37,989 bases of DNA from Phycisphaerales bacterium (GTDB lineage Bacteria > Planctomycetota > Phycisphaerae > Phycisphaerales > SM1A02), in contig JAQWPT010000006.1 in the NCBI GenBank assembly GCA_029245245.1, positions 1 through 37,989 on the forward strand, given 5' to 3'. Of this stretch, positions 9,580-17,407 are shown piece by piece. The notes beneath the pieces are model-generated. The model had not been told where the DNA came from, made no database searches, and worked only from the letters and a program-made list of their open reading frames with translations. Numbering within the stretch: position 1 is the stretch's first letter; each line of letters begins with the position of its first letter. The translations under genes and the position numbers were made by a program.

Positions 9580-9614
9580 GCCGGCTCGCTTCTCCCTCTC
9601 TCCCGCGAGCCGGC
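9580..9614 (+). terminator. Hairpin after clpB (no T-tract)
   Basis: GCCGGCTCGC (9580-9589) and GCGAGCCGGC (9605-9614) form a perfect 10-bp stem with a 15-nt pyrimidine loop, 13 bp after the clpB stop. It lacks a following T-run, so it may be a transcript-stabilising or Rho-assisted end rather than a classic intrinsic terminator. Confidence 0.45.
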
Positions 9615-9624
9615 ACTCTCCTCC

Positions 9625-9659
9625 TGGCACGGCCCCTGCTTCACGCGGGGGCCGTGCCA
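9625..9659 (+). terminator. Second hairpin after clpB, overlapping a sigma-54-like box
   Basis: TGGCACGGCCCC (9625-9636) pairs perfectly over 12 bp with GGGGCCGTGCCA (9648-9659), with an 11-nt loop and no T-run. The left arm plus loop also read TGGCACGGCCCCTGCT, one base away from the sigma-54 consensus and spaced GG-N10-GC, 52 bp before the lipoprotein gene. The two readings cannot be separated by sequence alone; the strong stem favours a terminator. Confidence 0.45.
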
Positions 9660-9692
9660 CATGGATTCCCGCTCGTGCCCTACCATGTCGCC

Positions 9693-10103
9693 ATGCGAAC
9701 CCTCCTGCTTATCGCCTTCGCCGCTTCGTTGACCGCCTGCCACTCGCAGTTGAAACCACCGGCCGAGCGCCTCGAGGGCACCTGGTCGAGCACCTACGAC
9801 GGCACCGTGATCCAGCTCATCGCCGAGGACGACACCAGCGGCGTCTACGTGATCCGCGATCCGGACGCGCCGATGCAGCTGCTGACGGGCAACTTCGACG
9901 CCACGCAGACGGAGATCACCTTCGTCGATGAACTCGGGGACTGTGAAGGAGTGGACGGTCGCTACGAGTACGCGATTCTCACCAGCGCCATCCAGCTCGA
10001 CCTCGAGCACGATGACTGCCCGCGTCGAGAGTCCAAGGCCACCACCGAAGCATGGGTCAGGGTGTTCACACCTGACCCCGATGCCGACAGCGACGCACGC
10101 TGA
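9693..10103 (+). CDS. Small putative lipoprotein, unknown function
   Basis: A 136-residue protein with a type II signal peptide: MRTLLLIAFAASLTAC, with the lipobox Cys at 16. The mature part begins HSQLKPPAERLEGTWSSTYDG, followed by a beta-rich sequence (TVIQLIAEDDTSGVYVI, TEITFVDELG). Two cysteines lie in the second half (DCEGVDG and HDDCPRR) and the tail is acidic. This layout, a 'GTW' start and alternating strands, resembles small lipocalin-like or META-like domains, but I do not recognise a family. The frame is open upstream to 9564, inside the hairpin region; the ATG at 9693 was chosen because it starts the signal peptide exactly. Its stop abuts the aroC stop on the other strand (TGATCA shared edge). 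Confidence 0.75.
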   Translation: MRTLLLIAFAASLTACHSQLKPPAERLEGTWSSTYDGTVIQLIAEDDTSGVYVIRDPDAPMQLLTGNFDATQTEITFVDELGDCEGVDGRYEYAILTSAIQLDLEHDDCPRRESKATTEAWVRVFTPDPDADSDAR

Positions 10104-11267
10104 TCACAGTTCGCGGGCGAGTTCCAGGTACGAGCGGTAGGACGCCTCGACCTCGGCCATGGTGTCGCCGCCGAACTTCTCGAGGAAGGCCCGGGCCACC
10201 TCGAAGCCGACCACGTTCTCCATGACGACACTTGCCGCCGACAGGGCGCACACGTCGCTGCGTTCGTAGTCGCTGCGCTCCGCCTCCTTGGTCTGGAGGT
10301 TCACGCTGGGCATGCCCTGGAGCAGGGTGCTGATGGGCTTCATCGCCCCACGGACCACGACGGGCATGCCATCGGTCATGCCGCCTTCGAGTCCGCCGGC
10401 GTTGTTGCGAGGTCGGGTGAAGCCCACGCACGGCTCGCTGCGCAGGGCCGGATCGAACTCGATCGCATCGTGTACCTGGGATCCGACATGGAAGGCCACG
10501 TCCTTGCCCATGCCGATCTCCACCGACTTGAAGGCCTGGATGCCCATGACCGCAGCAGCGAGCCGGCTGTCGAGCTTGTCGTCCCAGTGCATGCACGAAC
10601 CGAGCCCGATCGGGCAACCGAACACGTGCACCTCGCAAAGACCACCGACGGTGTCCTTGGTCTCCTTGGCCTTGCGGATGTGGGCGCGGATGGACTCGGA
10701 AGCGGCCTCGTCGGGGCAGTAGACATCGGAAGCATCGCGACGTTCCCGCATCGCATCGACGTTCGCGGCATCCACCTGGACATCGCTGACCACGTCGAGC
10801 ATGCCGCGGACGAATCCGAAGATCTCGATACCGAAGGATCGGAGCAGGCAACGGGCGACGGCCCCACCGGCGGTGCGGGCCGCGGTCTCGCGGGCGCTGG
10901 CTCGTTCCAACGTGTCACGACAGTCGTCGGTCAGCCACTTGATTGCACCGGAGAGGTCCGCGTGCCCCGGGCGAGGCCGGTGAATGCGCGGTGTCCGTTC
11001 CAGGTCGTCGAGTCGACTGTCCTTGTTGGGGACCTGCAGGACCAGCGGTGATCCCATGGTTCGGCCGAGGCGGACACCCGACAGCCAGGTCACGGCATCG
11101 GTTTCGATCCGCATCCGGCCACCACGCCCGTAGCCACCCTGGCGACGTTTCAGTTCGGCATTGATGAAGTGCTCGTCGAGCTCCAGGCCCGCGGGCAGCC
11201 CATTGAGCATCGCGATCCCGCAGGGACCGTGTGATTCGCCGGCAGTCTGGCAGGTGAGGTGGGTCAC
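10104..11267 (-). CDS. aroC: Chorismate synthase
   Basis: A 387-residue protein of usual AroC length. The N-terminus carries the AroC signature TAGESHGPCGIAMLNGLPAGL. RRQGGYGRGGRMRIETD with SGVRLGRTMGSPL follows, then the conserved central segment THRPRPGHADL-type (HRPRPGHADLSGAIKW) and RASARETAARTAGGAVAR. Near the C-terminus is the GGMTDGMPVVVRGAMKPIST motif. The enzyme converts 5-enolpyruvylshikimate-3-phosphate to chorismate using reduced FMN. It lies only four bases downstream of the aroDE stop and is probably co-transcribed with it, so this locus supplies three shikimate-pathway steps. The remaining pathway genes are not in the window. Confidence 0.97.
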   Translation of the reverse strand: MTHLTCQTAGESHGPCGIAMLNGLPAGLELDEHFINAELKRRQGGYGRGGRMRIETDAVTWLSGVRLGRTMGSPLVLQVPNKDSRLDDLERTPRIHRPRPGHADLSGAIKWLTDDCRDTLERASARETAARTAGGAVARCLLRSFGIEIFGFVRGMLDVVSDVQVDAANVDAMRERRDASDVYCPDEAASESIRAHIRKAKETKDTVGGLCEVHVFGCPIGLGSCMHWDDKLDSRLAAAVMGIQAFKSVEIGMGKDVAFHVGSQVHDAIEFDPALRSEPCVGFTRPRNNAGGLEGGMTDGMPVVVRGAMKPISTLLQGMPSVNLQTKEAERSDYERSDVCALSAASVVMENVVGFEVARAFLEKFGGDTMAEVEASYRSYLELAREL

Positions 11268-11271
11268 GCGG

Positions 11272-12816
11272 TCAGTCTATCAGTTGCCGCCACTGCTCGA
11301 CCGGCGCCTCGTTTCCCGTCCAGGCCTTGAACTGCCGCACGGCCTGCGCAAGGAACATCGCCTCCCCGGTCACGACGGCGGTACCCAGCGACTCCGCCAA
11401 CTCCACCAGCGGGGTCCGCCGTGGTGCGTAGACGCATTCATAGACCACCTGCGCCTCCTCGAGCATCCAGGACCGCAGCCCCAACTGCTCGATGGGATTG
11501 CCCTCGGGGTCGGGGCCGCCGGCCATTCCCACGGACGTGGTGTTGATCACGGCGTCGTACCCGGACACCTCGTCCCAGTCCCCGAGGGTGCACATCGGGT
11601 CATCCATGGTCTCGACCAGAGCCTGGGCACGATCGGTGCTTCGGTTGAAGACATCGACACGGGCACCTGCGGTCAACAACCCGGCCACCGCAGCCCGGGC
11701 CGCACCTCCGGCACCGAGGACTGCAATCCGCGAACCCGACGGCTCGATCCCGAGTGTCTCGACGACGGCCGGGGCATCGGTATTGTCGGCGACGAGCGTG
11801 CCGTCATCGTTGATGATGATCGTGTTGGCGGCACCGGCTCGCAGGGCGATATCGGTCACCTCACCTCCGAGTTCCTGGACGTAGCGAAGCGCGTGTTCCT
11901 TATGCGGCAGCGTGACGCAGAGTCCGCGCACCGGAATGGACCCATCCGTCAGCAGCGTGGATACCGTGGCCTTGAACGACTCCCAGCCCGGAGCAACGGG
12001 CAGGGGGAGAAACACCCCGTCGTAGCCGGTGATCTCGAAGCCCGCGTTGTGCACGACCGGGCTGAGGGTGTGCCCCAGGAGCGACCCGATGATCCCGAAG
12101 ACCTTGGTGGACTCGGTCAGCGACCGGAGTCGGTACTGCTTGAGCATGGTGTCCAGATCGCACTGCCCCGACGCGGTCGGCCCCGAGGCGCTCGACGCAA
12201 AGGTGAGTACTCCTCCGGCCGGTCCGGCGAGTACCCGACTGGGCAGTCCCGCTTCACCCATGCACAGCGCGATGGTCGGACCGACCGACGCCTGCAGCAG
12301 GTGAAACGCCTCGAAGTTGTCACGCACGGACCGTGCACGCCAGGCGAACTTTCGAATCGACGCCGCGTCGACACCGGCCATCGCCTCGACCGTCTGCAAC
12401 AGGTCCTCGGGACGACCCTCGATGTCGTGCATGGAGAGGATCAGACCGGTCTCGACGTCCTGCCAACGCGACCAGGCACCCTGCAGTTCGTCGCTCTCGA
12501 CCCATGATTCGTACTCGAGATCGATGTAGCGTGGCACCACGCCCGCATCCCGCAGGCCATTGAGAATGTCGGCGAGGTCCTCGGGCTCTCCGTCGAACTG
12601 CCCACCTTCCTCCTCGCTGCGAACCGTGAGGATGCATGCACAGGGCGCGTCCTCGACCAGAGTCGCCATCGCGGGAACAGTTTCCACGTCCGCCAGTTCG
12701 TCAACACGCCATTCCACGAGATCGGCACCGGATGCCACGGCATCCTTCGCCTCGTTGAGCGCACCGGCAACCTCGGACGGGTCCGACACCAGGATGGAAA
12801 CTGCGAGCAGTGTCAC
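11272..12816 (-). CDS. aroDE: Bifunctional type I 3-dehydroquinate dehydratase / shikimate dehydrogenase fusion
   Basis: A 514-residue two-domain protein. Residues 1-235 are a type I dehydroquinase: WRVDEL at 36-41, catalytic His130 in SMHDIEG and the Schiff-base lysine 156 in IRKFAWRA. Residues of about 238-514 are shikimate dehydrogenase: GSLLGHTLSPVVHNAGF at 244-260, catalytic Lys306 in VTLPHKEHA, DNTD at 344-347 and the NADP-binding GAGGAARA from 368. The fusion performs two consecutive reactions, 3-dehydroquinate to 3-dehydroshikimate to shikimate, as in the plant DHQ-SDH enzymes. The start codon is GTG (12816) and sits inside a 15-bp palindrome (12807-12821). aroC follows four bases after the stop. 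Confidence 0.95.
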   Translation of the reverse strand: MTLLAVSILVSDPSEVAGALNEAKDAVASGADLVEWRVDELADVETVPAMATLVEDAPCACILTVRSEEEGGQFDGEPEDLADILNGLRDAGVVPRYIDLEYESWVESDELQGAWSRWQDVETGLILSMHDIEGRPEDLLQTVEAMAGVDAASIRKFAWRARSVRDNFEAFHLLQASVGPTIALCMGEAGLPSRVLAGPAGGVLTFASSASGPTASGQCDLDTMLKQYRLRSLTESTKVFGIIGSLLGHTLSPVVHNAGFEITGYDGVFLPLPVAPGWESFKATVSTLLTDGSIPVRGLCVTLPHKEHALRYVQELGGEVTDIALRAGAANTIIINDDGTLVADNTDAPAVVETLGIEPSGSRIAVLGAGGAARAAVAGLLTAGARVDVFNRSTDRAQALVETMDDPMCTLGDWDEVSGYDAVINTTSVGMAGGPDPEGNPIEQLGLRSWMLEEAQVVYECVYAPRRTPLVELAESLGTAVVTGEAMFLAQAVRQFKAWTGNEAPVEQWRQLID

Positions 12817-12821
12817 ACTGC
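12807..12821. promoter_or_regulatory. 7-1-7 palindrome over the aroDE start codon
   Basis: GCAGTGT-C-ACACTGC is a perfect inverted repeat that includes the aroDE GTG start. It lies in the 53-bp gap shared with the divergent HugZ-like gene. It could be an operator for either gene, but part of it is coding, so chance is not excluded. Confidence 0.3.
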
Positions 12822-12869
12822 CATCCTACCCAAACCCACCTGCTCCACGGTCCCCGCTAGCATGGCGGC

Positions 12870-13535
12870 ATGTCAACGCCCCCTTCTGGTCCCGATCGGC
12901 CCGATGACCCGTCTCCCCTGGAAGATGGAACCGCCATCATCGAGGAGGCCTGCAACCTCCTCTGGAGCTGGTCAAAGGGGGATCTTCGATTCGACGACAA
13001 CATCGTGCCCTGCCGGTTCGTCCATGCCAGTGACGGCCGACTCGTGGCCCCGGTCATGGTCGCCGCGATGCACACCTCCGACACGGTCCTGATGATTCCC
13101 GACGAACACGCCCCGGTCCTGGAGCTGCTCCTCTCGATAGCACCCTTCGAAGAAGAAGGTCCCGACGGTCGCTGGGCCGACCGATGGCGCATCTACCACG
13201 GTGAAGAGGAGGACATCAACTGGGTCTTCCTCGACATCGACATGGGTCGAATGAGCGGCATCGTCATCGACGGCGATGCGCTGGTTCGCATCAACCCGCT
13301 GGCCGAGGACGAACCAGGCCTCTGCCGCGCGATCAACGAACTCGGACCGGCCGTGCTGCATCAGATGTGCCGGAGCCGCATCAAACAGGATGTCGAATCG
13401 CCACTGGTCGTGGGGGTCGACCCCACCGGCCTCGATCTGCGTGCGCGGTTCGACGTGCTGCGCATTCCATTTCCAATGGCGATGGACCTCCCCGAAGACA
13501 TCCTCCGCGCCGTCAAGAGCTGGGGATCGGGCTGA
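12870..13535 (+). CDS. HugZ-like protein (PNPOx-like split barrel plus DUF2470-like C-terminus)
   Basis: A 221-residue soluble protein. The N-terminal two thirds suggest a pyridoxamine-oxidase-like split barrel: IVPCRFVHASDGRLVAPVMV, then an acidic DRWRIYHGEEEDINWVFLDIDMGR, and DGDALVRINPLAED. The last 60 residues (AVLHQMCRSRI...VVGVDPTGLDLRARFDVLRIPFP) match the DUF2470 pattern in which a 'D..G.DLR...R.PFP' strand pair closes the domain. Proteins of this two-domain type include HugZ haem-utilisation oxygenases, but many act on unknown flavin or haem ligands. It is divergent from aroDE with a short shared promoter region. The family assignment is from recalled pattern similarity, not from a search. 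Confidence 0.6.
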   Translation: MSTPPSGPDRPDDPSPLEDGTAIIEEACNLLWSWSKGDLRFDDNIVPCRFVHASDGRLVAPVMVAAMHTSDTVLMIPDEHAPVLELLLSIAPFEEEGPDGRWADRWRIYHGEEEDINWVFLDIDMGRMSGIVIDGDALVRINPLAEDEPGLCRAINELGPAVLHQMCRSRIKQDVESPLVVGVDPTGLDLRARFDVLRIPFPMAMDLPEDILRAVKSWGSG

Positions 13536-13620
13536 GATCCGGCTCCATGAAGGCGGCGCGTGCGTCGGGCGACATCAGTCGCGGCGACGTGTAGTTGCGC
13601 AGCAGGATCCGCTTGTCCAT
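13513..13620 (-). CDS. Possible 35-residue small ORF downstream of the GNAT gene
   Basis: MDKRILLRNYTSPRLM and a proline/serine-ended tail are encoded between the convergent HugZ-like and GNAT genes; the 3' end overlaps the HugZ-like gene by 23 bp. Nearly all codons end in G or C (AAG CGG ATC CTG CTG CGC AAC TAC), as in the surrounding genes, which argues for real coding. The ORF is in the same frame as the GNAT gene, starting nine codons after its TGA, so it could be a separate small protein, a readthrough extension or a decayed C-terminus. No family is recognised. Confidence 0.35.
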   Translation of the reverse strand: MDKRILLRNYTSPRLMSPDARAAFMEPDLSPIPSS

Positions 13621-13647
13621 CACGTCCGGGTGCTCACACCCATGAAC

Positions 13648-14898
13648 TCAATAGGCCCAGTCGATGCATGGAGTTGGAAGCACGAACTGACGATCCAGGG
13701 CCTCGATCAACCCGGTGGGCCCGGACAAATCGGTGCTGATCGCCAGTGCACTCGCCTGGTGACCCCCGAGCCAGAGACGCGTGAAGGCGTTGACGCTCGC
13801 CTCCAGTGTCGGCAGCGCGTCGTCATGCCCGCGCTCGGCACTGGATGCACCATTGATGCGCACGATCCAGTCTCCTCCGACGCCACGCCAGGGAGCATCT
13901 GCAGGAAGGTATCCCTCGATCGGGTCGGTCAGCCGCAGGTTGAAGGCAAGTGTCGCTCCAGGGAGGTTGATCGCTGCGACGCAACGCGGGAGGTCGCAGA
14001 TGCGGTTCTGGTTCGTACCCACTGCAAGGGTTCGCTTGCCGAAGGCGGAATCCCGGGTCATCCGGTTCCATGCGAGGGGGCGGTCGATCAGGTCCTGCAT
14101 CGAGATGCCGGGGGGATCCTCCATGCGGAAACCATGCACCTGGTCACCAAGGCTCTTGAACACCCCGAGCAGTTCGCGCAACTGCTCCCGGGTCGACCAT
14201 GTCATGTTCCAGACCCAGTACGGTCCATGCTCCTCCTTGCCTCCCGGGTCGATCGCCGCAAAGTGACTGATCGTCCCGCCCGGTCCGTCGCGGTACCCGA
14301 GCACGAATGTCCCCTCGTTCCACTTCATCTCGTAGGCCGTATTCCGCCAGTCCGTGATCTGGACCTGCCCATGGACAACCCGACGCGCCAGTCGACAGGC
14401 GTGCAGTTGCTCGGCATCCTCGATGCCAAGGCGAAGCGGCGGCCTCGAAGCGCGAGGAACCTTCAATGCCCGTGGATCGATCGTCATGACCCGCATCTTC
14501 ATCGACGTCCCGAACCCGAGACGATCGTAGAACCCCGTATCGAAGACACCCAGGCTGGCAACGGCTGCCCCGCCTGCCGCATCCTGCGCAATGCACTGGG
14601 CCGTCAATGCGGTTGCATGGCCCTGCTGGCGGCCGGCTCGGCCGGTGTAGACGCCGGCCACGATCGCCAACGGGAGGTCATGTTCGAGCACCCGCATGGT
14701 GCCCCCCAGCATGCTCACCGCAATCTCGGCTTCGCCATGGACTTCGCAGACTCGCGTGCGACAGGCTTCCAGGTAGAAGTCCATGCCCTCGGTGTGCGGC
14801 TTCTTGTCCTCGATCCAGCCGATCTCCCGCCAGATGCGGAGCATCGCGTCCTTGTCACGTTCTCGATCGTAGTCTCGCGCGTCCACGGCGAGCCTCAC
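13648..14898 (-). CDS. Eis-like GNAT N-acetyltransferase with C-terminal SCP2-like domain
   Basis: A 416-residue protein starting with GTG (14898), which overlaps the hldE stop as GTGA. The N-terminal GNAT domain has the acetyl-CoA loop AGVYTGRAGRQQGHATALTAQ and the Eis-type continuation ASLGVFDTGFYDRLGFG. A second GNAT-like region follows, and the last 120 residues (CVAAINLPGATLAFNLRLTDP...TRLWLGGHQASAL) are a sterol-carrier-like domain. The chain ends in DWAY; Eis proteins use their terminal carboxylate in catalysis. The family includes aminoglycoside acetyltransferases and enzymes of unknown substrate. Being the last gene of an LPS-linked operon, it may act on an envelope component, but that is inference. 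Confidence 0.8.
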   Translation of the reverse strand: MRLAVDARDYDRERDKDAMLRIWREIGWIEDKKPHTEGMDFYLEACRTRVCEVHGEAEIAVSMLGGTMRVLEHDLPLAIVAGVYTGRAGRQQGHATALTAQCIAQDAAGGAAVASLGVFDTGFYDRLGFGTSMKMRVMTIDPRALKVPRASRPPLRLGIEDAEQLHACRLARRVVHGQVQITDWRNTAYEMKWNEGTFVLGYRDGPGGTISHFAAIDPGGKEEHGPYWVWNMTWSTREQLRELLGVFKSLGDQVHGFRMEDPPGISMQDLIDRPLAWNRMTRDSAFGKRTLAVGTNQNRICDLPRCVAAINLPGATLAFNLRLTDPIEGYLPADAPWRGVGGDWIVRINGASSAERGHDDALPTLEASVNAFTRLWLGGHQASALAISTDLSGPTGLIEALDRQFVLPTPCIDWAY

Positions 14899-16367
14899 CC
14901 GTCGGCCATGCGTTCGATCACGCTTGTGGAGCTCAACCCGGGTCGGTGACCGAGCACATGCAGTTCGATGCCCAGTTCGGTCACCAGGTCGTGCTCGTTG
15001 ATCTCCTCGGGCCGGTAGTCACCGCCCTTGACGTAGATGTCTGGTGCGACGGCACGGATCAGTTCGTGCGCAGTGGGTTCCGGAAAGGCCACGAGGTAGT
15101 CGATGCATCGGAACTCCGACAGGATGTCCAGCCGCTGCTTGAGCGGGTAGACCGGACGTTCCGGGCCCTTCTGCTTCGCGACTTCTTCGTCGACATTCAC
15201 GCCGACGACGAGCACGTCACCGAGGTTCGCCGCTTCGCGAAGGTAGGCCACGTGCCCGGCATGCACGACATCGAAGCACCCGTTGGTCAGGACGATCCGT
15301 TGACCGGCTTCGCGGTGCACGGCCAGTTCCGTGGACAGTTCATCAAGCGTTCGAACCGTTCGATCCGGGGGCGCCTGACGGAGCATGATCTCACGGCGGA
15401 CCCGGGCCAGCGGAATCGGTTGTGCCCCGAAGACCTCGACCTCGAGACCGGCGGCGGCATTGGCGAACTCGACCGCCTCCAGCCAGGACAAGCCGTTGGC
15501 ACGACCGGCGGCCAGGGCCGCAAGCACCATGTCTCCGGCCCCGGTCACGTCGTAGACACTGCGGGTCGTGGTGGGCACGTGCAGGGGTTCCTCGTCGCCG
15601 CGGAGCAGCATGGAACCGTGGCGGTCAAGGGTCAGCACCATCGATTCGAGCCCGAGCCGTTCCATGAGTTCCATCGGGGGACCGGCATCGGGAATGGTGT
15701 CCGGGAATCGATGCTCGATCGCCTGCTCGAGTTCGGTCCGGTTCGGCGTCATCGTGGTGGCACCCGCGTAGCGAGCCCAATCCACGCTGCTGGCGGGATC
15801 GACGTACACCGGCGTCTGCGCCGCACGGGCCAGCTCGATCACGGCCTGGCACAACGACTCGCTGCACACTCCCTTGCCGTAGTCCTCGAGGCAGACGATG
15901 TCGGCGGATTCGATGCGGGCCTCGATCACCGACAGCAACTGCTGCTCGATCACGGCCGGAATCGGATCGGTCGTTTCAACGTCCACGCGGAACATCTTCT
16001 GGGGGTGACGGTGCTGGGCCAGCCCGACAAGACTGCGCTTGACTGTCGTGGGGCGATCGGCGTCCGTCACGAGCCCGTCGATGTTGCACGCATCTCCCTG
16101 CAGCGACTGTCGCAACCACGCCCCGGCCTCGTCGTCTCCGACCACGCCGCAGCAGTGCACCTTGCCACCGAGACCCTGCACGCAGGCCGCCACGTTGGCG
16201 GAACCGCCAGCGGTACGTTCGAGGCGATCGGAGCGAAGGACGGGAACCGGCGCATCGGGACTGAGCCGCTCGGCGTCCCCGTACAGGAACTCGTCGAGCA
16301 TGAAGTCACCGATGACCAGGACCGTGAAGTCACCGAATCCCGCCAACTTGTCCAGAAGCGTGCTCAT
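14895..16367 (-). CDS. hldE: Bifunctional heptose 7-phosphate kinase / heptose 1-phosphate adenylyltransferase
   Basis: A 490-residue protein from the ATG at 16367 (MSTLLDKLAGFGDFTVLVIGD). The N-terminal ribokinase-like domain shows GGSANVAACVQGLGG, VVGDDEAG and the catalytic TGAGDMVLAALAAG. The C-terminal part from about residue 340 is a cytidylyltransferase-like domain with TNGCFDVVHAGHVAYL (the HxGH nucleotide-binding motif) and a later YVKGGDY. It makes ADP-D-glycero-beta-D-manno-heptose precursor for inner-core LPS. The frame is open far upstream, but that extension overlaps lpxK and is unlike the family. The gap to lpxK is 32 bp. With lpxK and a GT9 enzyme alongside, an LPS core of heptose type is implied. 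Confidence 0.95.
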   Translation of the reverse strand: MSTLLDKLAGFGDFTVLVIGDFMLDEFLYGDAERLSPDAPVPVLRSDRLERTAGGSANVAACVQGLGGKVHCCGVVGDDEAGAWLRQSLQGDACNIDGLVTDADRPTTVKRSLVGLAQHRHPQKMFRVDVETTDPIPAVIEQQLLSVIEARIESADIVCLEDYGKGVCSESLCQAVIELARAAQTPVYVDPASSVDWARYAGATTMTPNRTELEQAIEHRFPDTIPDAGPPMELMERLGLESMVLTLDRHGSMLLRGDEEPLHVPTTTRSVYDVTGAGDMVLAALAAGRANGLSWLEAVEFANAAAGLEVEVFGAQPIPLARVRREIMLRQAPPDRTVRTLDELSTELAVHREAGQRIVLTNGCFDVVHAGHVAYLREAANLGDVLVVGVNVDEEVAKQKGPERPVYPLKQRLDILSEFRCIDYLVAFPEPTAHELIRAVAPDIYVKGGDYRPEEINEHDLVTELGIELHVLGHRPGLSSTSVIERMADG

Positions 16368-16399
16368 GAAACCGGCACCATGGTACCGCGCCGACGATG

Positions 16400-17407
16400 T
16401 CAGCCCGCGATGGCCCCCTCCAGGAGGGCGACCAGTGCGGCCTGCCCCGAGTGGAAACACAATCGCAACTGCGGGACCACCAGCGGCACCGGGCATCCGG
16501 CATCGATCAGGGGCTGTGCCTTGACGCGATCCTTGGCAGTCATGAACACGCCATCGATCTCGCCAGCAGCCTTGAGCAGGCGATCGATCTCGGCCCCATC
16601 GAATGGCGCGTGATCCCGAGCCGGCATGTCCACCACGATCTCTCCACCGGCCTGCCGCAACTGGGCGCGGGCCGCCTCGGGATTCCCGATGCCCAGTCGG
16701 CATGCGAAGCGGCGGCCCGAAAGCCACTGGCAGTCCTCGAAGCGGGTCACACCCGCCTCGTGCACCTCGATGCCCATCCACTGGTGATCGGTCCAGGCCA
16801 GTGGCGGTCGACCGTGCAGGGCCTCGATGCGAGCCGAGAGATCCGGATCCACACCGGCAGACCGCGTCACGATCACCGCGTGGGCGCGGCGGAGCGATGT
16901 CAATGGCTCACGAAGATGCCCCGCAGGCAGCAGTCGCAACTCGTCCAGTGGGCGAGTGGCATCCACCAGCACCAGGTCGAGATCGCGGTGCAGGCGGCGG
17001 TGCTGAAATCCGTCGTCGAGAATGGCGCATGTCGTGTGCGCATTCCCCGCGAGATGGCGGCCCAGTGCACCGACTCGATCGGGATCGGCCAGGATGGGCA
17101 CACCCTCCATGGACTGCCGGTACAGCATCGCCTCGTCACTGGTTTCGGGATTCCCCTTGCCATAGCCACGCAGCAGGATCGCAGGATGGTGCCCCTCGTC
17201 ACGCAGTCGGTCGGCGATCCAGTGCACCATGGGCGTCTTGCCGGTCCCACCGGTGGTGAGGTTGCCCACCGAGATGACCGGAAGATCCGCACGATGCACG
17301 CCGCGACCCCGGTCGTAGCGACGGTTGCGCAGTGCGATGATCGCTTTCCATCCCCAGGCCGCAGGAACAGTGATCGGCTGCAGGCACATGGGCAATGGGC
17401 CACTCAT
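16400..17407 (-). CDS. lpxK: Tetraacyldisaccharide 4'-kinase
   Basis: A 335-residue protein of LpxK size. The unusual Walker A is GNLTTGGTGKTP at 49-60, preceded by VISV. It is followed by ILLRGYG, DDGFQHRRLHRDLDLVLVDA (the DDGFQH signature) and, near the C-terminus, FMTAKDRVKAQPL. The enzyme phosphorylates lipid A disaccharide at the 4' position on the inner face of the cytoplasmic membrane. The first 25 residues (ITVPAAWGWKAIIALRN) fit the membrane-associating N-terminal helix. Its ATG overlaps the maf stop as ATGA. Its presence shows that the organism makes lipid A. Confidence 0.95.
   Translation of the reverse strand: MSGPLPMCLQPITVPAAWGWKAIIALRNRRYDRGRGVHRADLPVISVGNLTTGGTGKTPMVHWIADRLRDEGHHPAILLRGYGKGNPETSDEAMLYRQSMEGVPILADPDRVGALGRHLAGNAHTTCAILDDGFQHRRLHRDLDLVLVDATRPLDELRLLPAGHLREPLTSLRRAHAVIVTRSAGVDPDLSARIEALHGRPPLAWTDHQWMGIEVHEAGVTRFEDCQWLSGRRFACRLGIGNPEAARAQLRQAGGEIVVDMPARDHAPFDGAEIDRLLKAAGEIDGVFMTAKDRVKAQPLIDAGCPVPLVVPQLRLCFHSGQAALVALLEGAIAG

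Noticed and set aside
6754-9660. 968-codon open frame antisense to clpB
   Set aside because: It mirrors clpB on the other strand and arises from the strong G/C third-position bias; the translation is low-complexity and matches no family, while the sense strand is a perfect ClpB.
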